This document shows positions 55,435 through 64,000 of a DNA stretch of 64,000 nucleotides, piece by piece (the stretch's first letter is position 1; every line of letters begins with the position of its first letter). The notes beneath the pieces are model-generated. The model searched no databases. It was not told the origin of the DNA and was given only the letters and a program-made list of their open reading frames with translations. Location of the stretch: positions 9,307,501 through 9,371,500 of the forward strand of contig CM042034.1 of NCBI GenBank assembly GCA_023525975.1. The letters run 5' to 3'. This DNA is from Smallanthus sonchifolius (taxonomy: Eukaryota > Streptophyta > Magnoliopsida > Asterales > Asteraceae). A program made the position numbers and the translations under genes.

Positions 55435-57382
55435 TCCTCGCGTACCGCGAGACAAACTAGCCACCTCCCTCGCGTACCGCGAGGGAGTCTCAGAAACGCA
55501 AACCCGGAAACCCGGTCTCTCGCGTACCGCGAGAGAATCCTATAAGGGCTCTCGCGTACCGCGAGGGACTCAAAACTCAGAGAGTTTCAGTTTCCTGCAG
55601 GTTTTCATACTTAACCATTTTTCCAACTTTTTCACACCCAACAACACCAAAACTCTCCCAACACCTGGGTTTTGACCAAAGACATACATATCACATATAT
55701 TAACATAAACAACATTGTTTGTGAACCAAAATACACGTCAAAAACGGTTTTCAAACAAAAACCCAATGATCACCATAACGCATACGAGAATCCTCTTTTG
55801 CCAATGGACTTGACCTTGACCTACTTCGGAGCTTTCCCTACATATCCACATTAACATAACACCATTAGTATTGAGATGACCAAAACAACAAGTATATATA
55901 CTTGTTTTCACCACTTTCACCCATTTGACCCATTTGACCCATTTGCACACATTTGGTCAATTAAGGTTTCATTCCCTCGCAATTCTCTAACATATTATCA
56001 TAGAAATATGTTATACATAACATCAAGTATTCACAACTTGATTTCACACCTTTCACCCATTTTTGACCCTTTGACCCGTTTGCATACGATAAGTCAATTA
56101 AGGGTTTCATTATCACATTTTCATTTCCATTATGGCACGTAGGCCATAACTTCATATCCATTTAGGATACGAGATCATAACTCCATAACCGTTCTATCCA
56201 TTATGGTACTTAGACCATAACTCCATTTCCATTCTATCCATTATGGTTCATAGACCATAACTCCATATCCATTCTATCCATTATGGTACTTAGACCATAA
56301 CTCCATATTCACATATCCATTATAGTACACATACTATAACTACATACATTCTAACATTTACACACTTCCATCTACATTCATACCACATGTCAAATTATGC
56401 AACCATATACATCATATATACAACATTGCATACAAATACCATATCATCAAAACTAAGTAAGTGCTAAAGCACTTACCTTTCGGGTTAGAAGGTCCCGTAC
56501 CGACTTCTAGCTTTGCAACTTGATTACCTAAACACATTCACCTAGTTTAGTAATCTAACATACACCAAAATCACATTACAATTGGGTTCACAACTAAATT
56601 CCCATTTCCAACCCAAATTGACCCGTTTGGGTTATACTCATAACCAAACACCCTCTTTCACCACAAACTCACCTACTTGAGTTTCATTATCTTAACCTTA
56701 ACACTAATCTTTCTTTCAAAAATTATTATTAAGTTAATTTGGTGTTTGTTCAAGTGTCTAACATCCCAAAAACACTTAATCATCACTAGATCACCATTCT
56801 ATCTTCATTTTACAAAAACCCCCAATTTTTCTCATATGAACCCTAACTTCTCATAATCAAAATCAAGGGTTCTAGGATGTTAATCATCACTCTTTAACTT
56901 TAGTTAAGTTAGATTATCAACAATCTAACACCAATTTACCACATGCATCCAAATTTTCGGATTTCACCCAACACCCACCAAGAACACATCAAAAGTGAAA
57001 TCAAAAGGATGTTTAACACTTACTTGATGTTAGAAGGTTGATGTGCAAGCCAACACCTTCTCAAAACGAGCCTAAAACGCAAGATTTGGCTTCAAATTGG
57101 ATTTTCTCCTTTTTCTCCTCTCTTGCTCAAGAACGACCCAAGCATGCAAAATGACCAATTTTGACTTCTCCAAGTCAATATGACAGATTTTGCCCATTTA
57201 CACAATTAGTCCTTCAACTTCCATTTCACCATTTCCTTTCCAAAACTAGTTAAAAACTAGCCTAACCCCATTACTAACTTGAAACCCGCTTGTTTCAATT
57301 TATTTCAAAATATTATTTTCAACATAATATTTATTTAGAAATATATTTATTTATAACGAGACCCGGATTTTGGTTCGTTACA
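55328..57382 (-). repeat. 5' LTR of the Tekay-like element
   Basis: 2,055 bp, identical by eye to 48342-50390 apart from six extra T in the poly-T run and one substitution (57183). Small open frames inside are exact duplicates of those in the other LTR and are not genes. Confidence 0.95.
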
Positions 57383-57531
57383 CTTTAACAAGGTTTAATT
57401 AGTTAAAATAGTTCCAGCATATAAAAGTAGGATTAAAATTCATTTTTAAGTTTAACAGAATTTATAAAAATTATTAGAGTTCAAAACTATTTTAAAAAGG
57501 GTAAAAGAAAAATAGAAACAAAAACCTGGGG

Positions 57532-57612
57532 CCAGACCGAATCGAACTCGGGTCTGCCCCGAGTCACGAACACACACACGAGTTTAACCATCCGGCTACG
57601 GCCTCGTTTGTT
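57532..57612 (-). other. tRNA-like sequence in the LTR of element Y
   Basis: The minus strand contains TAGCCGGATGGTTAA (A-box-like), then GAGTTCGATTC (B-box-like), between GGCC and GGCCCC ends. The arms do not pair well, so it is not a working tRNA gene; it may be a SINE head or a chance polymerase III-like motif. Confidence 0.35.
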
Positions 57613-58479
57613 AACTAACTGGAAAAGAAATTTCATAAAGAGAATCCCAAACCTTCCCCTAACCCGTATGAACCCTAGATCTTGGAATTCGCCCAATACG
57701 ATGTGATTAGCCCCCAGATCATACAAATTGTTAAGGGGCTAATGATCCTAGAATGAAAACGAGTAGTTTGGAAGTTCGAATTACCTTAAATGGACTCGAA
57801 TTGAGGGAGAACGGCCTGGGCTTGAAGTCGGCTGTCGTGGGTTTTAATCGAGCAACGCAGAGTACGAACAAACAAATTGAGGGTATGAGTAGTATGAGTG
57901 TGATGTCGTTGATGAACCCTCATCGATATTTATACCGGATTCAAGCATTAAGTGCTTGATTAGGTGGGAAGTTCGCGAACGGCTCAATCGAATTAATTTG
58001 CGACTCACGCGGTGCTAGGCTCGAAGTTTGGCAATGATGGTTGTTGGGTTTCGGTCGCATGCGGGAGGCGAACCCGAGGTTTAACGAATCCGGACAGGAA
58101 ATCGTGGTTTCACGAAAATAGGGGAGGAAACGGTGGGTGGCGGGTTTCGAACTTGGAACCATTTTCTGGTTCTGAAAGTTTGGGATAAAGACAATACCGG
58201 TCCCTGTAGTTTTAGGGGTTTAACATTCTGATTAAAAGTATTTCAAGTTTAAAACAGGTTTCGTAAATGACAGTTTTGGTCCCCGAACTTTCATAAAATA
58301 ATTATAAAAGTAAGTTTTATAAGTTTCATAATCTTTTTATTATTTTATAAATTTATAAAACAATTTCTAAGATTTTGATTTATAAGTTTAAGTGTTTTCC
58401 CTTTTTTTTTGAATAAATTTATAAATTATTTATATAGTTTATAAAGTTTTAAGAATTTCAATGATATTTTATTTATGAA

Positions 58480-58481
<2 letters not shown>

Positions 58482-58515
<34 letters not shown>

Positions 58516-58516
58516 G
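58482..58516. repeat. (CA)n(TA)n microsatellite in the LTR of element Y
   Basis: A run of CA followed directly by TA dinucleotides, about 35 bases. Confidence 0.9.
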
Positions 58517-59055
58517 TATAAGTATAATTGTTTTTCCTTAAATCCATATGAATTTAATATTTATTGTTTAAGAAAAAAAAAAGATTCTGAATAGGTTTTC
58601 AAGATTTAAATTCATAATGGGTGCAAGGGTTTAGGAAAAAGTATGTCGGAAAAATCCTGGATATTACAGTCTCCCCTACTTTAGGAAATTTCGTCCCGAA
58701 ATTAAAGTAGAACGTTTCCGTTTCATGATACGCACAAGGATTATGAGAAAGATATTTTACGTTCCTTAGTAGACTATGGGTTACGTTTGGAATCCTAACT
58801 GGAATGGCAGGAATAAGATTACGCTCAAGTTTCTAAGTTTTCAAAGTCTGGGGTTGCCAAAAGTTTTTCTACGAAACATATAGTTTTATTGAAATGTAGG
58901 AAGATTCGTTTTCAGAAATGCATTCGAGAGAATATCTGCTGTATTTCCATTCAGGATTTCAAGAGAGATGCATTACTTAGGATGGATTCGATGATAGTTT
59001 AACGATTTGAGTTTGTAGACTATTACGCTGGTGATAGTTTCAAGAGAGATGCATT

Positions 59056-59368
59056 ACCTGCCTTAACCTGAATGTGCATACTAAAAAGTCAGCTACGCTG
59101 GTGAGTTCTAGTTTTAACATAAAACTTTAACTTCGAATAATTTTCCAAAAACATAACTTCATACTTCATTTAATAAAAAGCGTACGTAAAGTAATGCAAT
59201 AACAAAACATAACACTTCATAAACATAAGTCAACAAACATATCGAATCTGCGCCTTCTCATAACCGTCAAATCCATACGTTACATACTGGTTGAATGAAC
59301 TAAGGATCACCACCACTAGGCCCATCATCATCGTACTGTCCTTCGGGTGAGGAACTCCTAGGGCCCGA
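59056..59368 (+). repeat. X-derived 313-bp direct repeat, right copy
   Basis: Second copy of 46366-46678. It continues seamlessly into X sequence (ATACTTAGGTCATCC), whereas the left copy is cut at the same base by element Y. The junction with Y internal sequence shares TACCTG, and a 20-bp Y stretch (TTTCAAGAGAGATGCATTAC) is itself repeated near 58959 and 59037 beside the junction. Confidence 0.85.
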
Positions 59369-60074
59369 TACTTAGGTCATCCAACCCTTCAAGCACGACG
59401 TCCCAAAGGATAGCGCGTACCAAACTTCAAGCACTGCACCCCGTAGGTCGCAAGTACCAAACTTCAAGCACGACTACCCCGTAAGGTAAATCGTACCAAC
59501 TTCAAGGATCACGATAATCCCCTTGACGACCGTCATCGCCCCAGTTGTACAACAGTTGGCCAGCCACAAAGGCCCCTAAAAGGTAAAGGCCCATAACATA
59601 CTTCCCATCCCTTAACCTTCATTCCCTAAGGAATATTGGCAGATTCGTCCGTTTGTGACTTTCATAAACCTTCACTTCTTTTACTTCAAAAACTTCAGTT
59701 AAAGCATTCGTACGTTTTATTAAAAACATTCATTCATTCATTAACACACTTCATAAACTTCTTTTGGCAAAATATTTCATAAACACTTCCTTCATAACCT
59801 TTCCTTCTAAAACATCACTCATAAACATCATTTTATAAAACGTTACATACAACCTTCATAAACATCGTTTTATAAAATCGTTACATCGTTACGTATGCAC
59901 ACCAGCCCAAAAACATTATCAAAACATTTAAACGAGGGCTTCTAGAACTCACCTGATAAGCAGTTTCTGAAATACTCTTAGCTGGCTACTGAGTGTCGCT
60001 AATGTCACTCACGATCTGTTATAATAAAGCCATACTTGTAAGGTAATGCTCCTAGATGACACTTGACATCCCTA

Positions 60075-60375
60075 TGCTTAAACCTAGTAGTTTCGATGGA
60101 TTTGCTTATATCGAAACTTGATAGTTTCGATAGGTTGTTTATGTCAAAACTTGGTAGTTTCGATAAGTAACCTAGGTGTAATCTTAACTTCGGATCGTGG
60201 GCTCATATCGAAACTATGGTAGTTTTGATGGGTCTGCACATATCGAAACTAGGTAGTTTTGACGGGTCTGCACATATCGAAACTAGGTAGTTTCGACGAG
60301 TCTGCACATATCGAAACTAGTAGTTTCGATGGACCTGCACATATCGAAACTAGTAGTTTCGATGGGCCTGCACAG
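60075..60375 (+). repeat. Tandem repeat of about 34 bp made of TCGAAACTA / TAGTTTCGA palindromes
   Basis: Seven to eight units with the pattern ATCGAAACTAGGTAGTTTCGATGGGTCTGCACAT. Each unit is an inverted repeat about a short centre, so the array is a row of potential hairpins inside LTR unit X. Open frames across it on the minus strand (repeating CAGPSKLLVSI) are by-products. Confidence 0.75.
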
Positions 60376-60882
60376 ATCGTCTTCCAAAAAATCTGAAGTT
60401 TTGCATGCGAGTCTGATCGAGTCAGTATCTCAATTTTTCTTAGATCAAAACGTTTGGTTTTCATTCTAGATGCTATACCTAAGCTCATTTTCAAGTTCCA
60501 TCCGCAAAATCGTTACCTTTTTAGCCAAAACCCGAAAATTCCAAAAACGAACAAAAACTCAGATTTAGGCAAGATCATTACCTGTATCGAGATTCTGATC
60601 CGGAGGTTCTTCTCACGAGCTTAGCAGTAACGTGTTCCCTCAATTCCGGGACGATCCGTCAACTTTCTCTCTCTAGACCCGAGCTCTCCTTTCTCTCTCT
60701 AGAAGTTGCGTGAGTGGGGGAATGAGCAGAGAAGAGGGCTGCCCTGCCTCTTATATACCTGGGCTTCCCTCGGCCCATTGAAGCTGAGCCCAAGCCCGCT
60801 CCCTTTTTGTTTAAATATTCCGACTAAATCACCGGTCTCGCTATATTTATTCGTTTTATTATTTTTGGGATGTTACACATGA

Positions 60883-61726
60883 CAAATTTGATGAACCCTT
60901 TCATCTCTCAGGACACTTAATTTTAAATAACCTATTAAAACTAAGTTTGTCGCGACTTGAATAAACAGTTAAAGTTAATAGTTGAAAACTATTAAGTTAT
61001 AAGTTTTGAAATTAAATTTAGTTTAAATTGCAAAACTTTAGCGGTTATTTATTTTATAAAAACAAGCCAGTTGTTATTTTTTATAAAATTCTACAAGTTG
61101 TAAAATTAGAACTTGTCGTGACAGATTGTGACATTTTAAAGCTACTTTTAAAACGTTTGGTGTTTGGTTGGTTTATAATAAATTGAAGTTATAAAAAATT
61201 AAAAAGCAACCATAAATCAAATAAATATGTAAATCTTTTAGGGCCAAGTTTGTTTGATCTTGCTAGAGCCAGTTAGTAAGACAAAACGGGTCACGGAGTC
61301 CTCAAAATTAAAACAACCACAAGGATGGACTTCCGTGCATCTAGTCGTCTCGGATGACTCCCACAGAATCCATGATTCCTGTTGCGTCTTCAGATTTGTC
61401 TTCGGGTTTTTTTTACATTACATAAAATAAAAAAAACATATTCTATTACAACTTTGAGCCATCAAAAGTAGGCCAAAACCATAAAATCAAAAACTGAATA
61501 ATAAACACAAACAACTCAATCACATGGGTCGGGCCAGATTTACATATTCAACACAATCACATACGGGCAATATATTTGGTCATATAAAATAAAAAATCGA
61601 CCAAATTAATAAATAAAAAAAATTGCCCCAAAAAACAGATCAGATCAGAAACTTCAAGAAAGTTAAAGTTTGTGATTAATCTAACCGGTGAAACCAGACC
61701 GGTTCCGATTTGCGTGTTATAACCCA
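60883..61726 (-). other. 5' leader of the minus-strand copia element, proximal part
   Basis: Non-coding leader between the primer-binding site and the X insertion. It continues at 46115-45532 on the other side of the nest. Confidence 0.7.
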
Positions 61727-61740
61727 GGCTCTGATACCAC
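61727..61740 (-). other. Primer-binding site of the minus-strand copia element
   Basis: The minus strand reads GTGGTATCAGAGCCTGGG directly inside the 5' LTR, matching initiator methionine tRNA. Confidence 0.9.
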
Positions 61741-62469
61741 TGTTGTGATTCAGTGGTGATCAGTTTGACTTTTGTAAAAACGGGTTTTGACAGAGAAATT
61801 AATTAATTCAGTTAATTAATAAATACGCAGCGGAAAATAAAATCATAACCTATTTAACAGCACTGACAAACCGAACAGGATCTGGTTATGAACACGCAAA
61901 CAAAAAAAAAAACAATTAATCTACTGAGGAGATTAATTATACCTTTGTGGTTAATGATTAACTGGTTGAGACACCTAGGTACAACGAACCAATGCTAGAT
62001 CATGAACCGAACGCGAGACACAGGAAGCGCCGAGGCTGGCCGAAAACGGGACACATCGGGGCAGGGTCTTTTCCTTCGTTTTGGTCGCTAGCTCCCTTGG
62101 GAGAAAAGCAAAACCGAATTGTTAAGTTTTTTTTAATAAAAAATAGGATTATTATATATATATAATAATTATAAACTCTATTAATTGTTTCTGGGCCCAA
62201 AGTCCAATACGAAATAAAAAACTTGTACCCATTTAATTGTTTTAATGAAAGATTAAAACAATATATATACATAATTATTATTTATAGACTAGTACAAATA
62301 ATAATTCCCGTCTAACGAATATATATAAAATATATCGTCTCGCTAACAGTTCGTAATTACCAGTTACGCAGATTAAGTGGATTTAATGTTCGTTGCCCTA
62401 GGTGTAACTCTTACGGGTTATAGCTCGGTCAGCCGCGTTATCCATCGGGTCGGTCCATAAAATCCAACA
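61741..62469 (-). repeat. 5' LTR of the minus-strand copia element
   Basis: 729 bp, matching 39871-40700 apart from internal deletions and scattered substitutions. It ends ATCCAACA, followed by the ACAAC duplication. Confidence 0.9.
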
Positions 62470-62561
62470 ACAACACCATTAATGTTTGATAGTGGGGCAT
62501 CTCATCATGCTACACACGACCGGTCATTTTTGCGCAACCTCTCAGAATATGGCGGGCCTGA
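62470..62561 (+). pseudogene. Continuation of the outer Ty1/copia element: protease start
   Basis: Encodes PLMFDSGASHHATHDRSFL and a few more residues: the copia protease with an intact D-S-G-A active-site motif. It continues the gag frame broken at 39870 and is cut at 62561 by a second Y-family LTR. Confidence 0.85.
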
Positions 62562-64000
62562 TGTCACACCCCAACCGACGGCGGATTATACGTCGGGGCG
62601 GACGCGGTTGTTCAATAGCACAAGGTTGACTATTAAAGTTTCGATATTTCATTAAATAATAATTTAAGATTCAATACAAGGAATATAACAAGAAATACAA
62701 CGTTTAATTTATAAGTAGACTAGGTCCAAAAGCATCCTATGTGATCACAGATAAGCCTCATGATGTAGAACCTGAAACATTTGAAAGAATCTGTCAACTA
62801 CAAAATAGTTGGTGAGATACAAAGGTTTTGACACAGTTTAACAAGTATTTGAAAAGTATTACAATTCACTATGTTTTGTGCATTCTATAATGTAAGTATG
62901 AGTAAACAAGCATGTTAGACATTGTGCACATCAACCCTCCAACCAAGTTTAGGCATAACCCGCAGGTTACCCTTATAAGTCTCAAGTTTAAAGTTTAATG
63001 TAGTAACAAACACCAAGGGCTCCCCCCCCCGAAGGGGTCAATCAATCAAGGTGGATTGGTCAAATGCAATAGATCTATCATTGTTACTATCGGCTTGATC
63101 ACAGTTAATGAATGTGCTAGTTTTAAGTTTAATCTAAGCATACAAGTCTCAAGTTTAACATAAGAATAAACACGTAGTCATAGTTGTACAAGAATTGTAT
63201 AAGTTTAAGAATTGTGAACATGTTTCACCCCAAAAGTATAAAAGGAAAAAGGGGCTAAGTATACTCACTTGGTTTGATGAAAAGTGTCCAACAAAGATTA
63301 AGTGTAGCAAGACTTTGAGGGAGAGTATCCTCACAATAAGCCTAAGAATACAAGTCTAAAGTTTCAAGCATGATCCTATAAGTCTATGGCAACGATTTGG
63401 GATTTCAAGATTGACTAGGGTTCCAAACGGGTGACGGGTTGGTTGTGTTCATGACGTTTTAAATCAAGTTTAAAACAAAGGTTTTTGAATGAATGATTCA
63501 AGACTTATGTATCAAAGTTTAAATAAGTTTATAGCATAAAATGATTTAGTAAGATCATTATTCAAAAGTTTCACAATTATTACATCCAGTTGGTAATAAT
63601 AATTAAGATAGTTTTCTAAGTAATTGTACATATTGCAAGGATAAACAAATAGTCTTTAGATTATAAGTTTATAAATTATAAAGTTTCTTAGGTATTAAAA
63701 ATGAAGTTTGTAAGTTTGAAATGTTTAAAGTTTCTATTTAAGATTTATAGGGTTTATAAATTTAGGATAAATGATAAACGATTTTCTATCTTTATAAAGT
63801 TTATAGATTCATAGGTTTTCTAGTTTTAAATAAACGATTGTTTATTTACTTTTCTTGTTTTAAAATAGATATACAAGTAGCCTCGATTTAGATCCCTAAT
63901 AATTTACAAAAGATTATAATTTTATGTTTTCTAAGTAGTGTACAAATTTTATAAGTTTTACTTATAAAATTTATATAAATTATTTATTTAAAGTTTTGAA
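62562..64000. mobile_element. Second Y-family LTR (runs off the window)
   Basis: Starts TGTCACACCCCAACCGACGG and follows 46679-48130 closely (same GGGCTCCCCCC and CATTGTTACTATCGGCTTGA stretches), with more divergence after about 63540. It is inserted into the outer copia protease; the 5 bases before it are CCTGA. The far end is not in the window, so solo LTR versus full element cannot be decided. Confidence 0.85.

Larger units (their letters stand above)
48342..57382 (-). mobile_element. Intact Tekay-like Ty3/gypsy (chromovirus) retrotransposon
   Basis: Complete element of 9,041 bp on the minus strand. It has LTRs at 48342-50390 and 55328-57382, a perfect CTTTA duplication (48337-48341 and 57383-57387), a primer-binding site, a polypurine tract and one uninterrupted polyprotein frame. 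The LTRs agree apart from the length of a poly-T run (38 versus 44) and one substitution I could find (50191 G, 57183 A). It is the youngest and innermost insertion. Confidence 0.95.
46679..59055 (-). mobile_element. Ty3-like element 'Y', truncated, itself split by the Tekay element
   Basis: The plus strand starts TGTCACACCCCAACCGACGG at 46679. The LTR continues to 48341, is cut by the Tekay insertion, resumes at 57383/57388 and ends GGATATTACA at 58669, giving an LTR of about 2.95 kb. Next comes a reversed polypurine tract (GTCTCCCCTACTTTAGG) with TTTCGTCCCGAAATT, the usual 3' end of Ty3 elements in minus orientation. Only about 385 bp of internal sequence (58670-59055) follows before the X repeat; the coding region and the second LTR are gone. 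Confidence 0.78.
46116..60877. mobile_element. LTR unit 'X' (probable solo LTR) with CATGA duplication, split by element Y
   Basis: Starts TGTGAGGGCCCC at 46116 and ends GGGATGTTACA at 60877. Both sides carry CATGA (46111-46115 and 60878-60882). X-derived DNA is 46116-46678 plus 59056-60877, with 313 bp present twice. No coding region or primer site is seen, so a solo LTR is the simplest reading. It sits in the leader of the copia element. Confidence 0.7.
39871..62469 (-). mobile_element. Minus-strand Ty1/copia element, split by three nested insertions
   Basis: Bounded by LTRs at 39871-40700 (3' LTR) and 61741-62469 (5' LTR), with a perfect 5-bp duplication ACAAC (39866-39870 and 62470-62474). 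The primer-binding site and gag-pol lie on the minus strand. The 5' leader (60883-61726 and 45532-46115) is interrupted by the X/Y/Tekay nest. The LTRs differ by several indels and substitutions, so it is older than the elements inside it. Confidence 0.9.

Noticed and set aside
60249..60494. Minus-strand frame with repeating CAGPSKLLVSI
   Set aside because: It is produced by the 34-bp tandem repeat in LTR unit X.

Overview
This is nuclear genomic DNA from a flowering plant. It has spliced genes with GT-AG introns, plant TATA boxes, plant-type gene products, and a dense load of LTR retrotransposons, Helitrons, MITEs, MULEs and SINEs in AT-rich DNA. The retroelement types (a chromodomain-type Ty3/gypsy element of the Tekay kind and Ty1/copia elements with methionine-tRNA primer sites) would fit a eudicot such as a member of the Asteraceae, but the family is an inference. 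No prokaryotic or organellar feature was seen.

Gene-bearing left half (1-29 kb). The window opens inside a minus-strand WD40 gene (UTP4/POPCORN-like, first three exons, cut by the window edge). A transposon-filled region follows to about 12.7 kb. Next come a small intact minus-strand gene of unknown function (12733-13242), a three-exon BSD-domain gene (18710-23743) with a dead gypsy element in its second intron, a PHLOEM PROTEIN 2-LIKE A10 homologue broken by one in-frame TGA (26215-26994), and a small plant-specific gene (27789-28148). These genes look independently transcribed; nothing suggests a shared pathway.

Transposon mosaic (1-38 kb). Many short non-autonomous elements have readable ends and target-site duplications. 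They include small Helitrons (A|TC...CTAG|T), two tRNA-derived SINEs with 12- and 15-bp duplications, a PIF/Harbinger-type MITE (TAA duplication), MULE-like long-TIR elements with 9-bp duplications, a fold-back element, and a 5S-bearing Cassandra-type solo LTR sitting inside a MULE. An 18-bp minisatellite fills 16.7-17.9 kb.

Nested retrotransposon block (38.4-64 kb). Five insertions are stacked. A decayed plus-strand copia element (gag at 38932, protease start at 62470) is split by a minus-strand copia element (39871-62469, duplication ACAAC). The 5' leader of that element is split by an LTR unit 'X' (46116-60877, duplication CATGA). X is split by a Ty3-like element 'Y' (from 46679). The LTR of Y is split by an intact Tekay-like Ty3/gypsy element (48342-57382, duplication CTTTA) with nearly identical LTRs and a 1458-codon open polyprotein. 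A second Y-family LTR (62562 to the window end) cuts the outermost copia element again. Coding decay agrees with the nesting order: the innermost element is intact and the outer two are broken.
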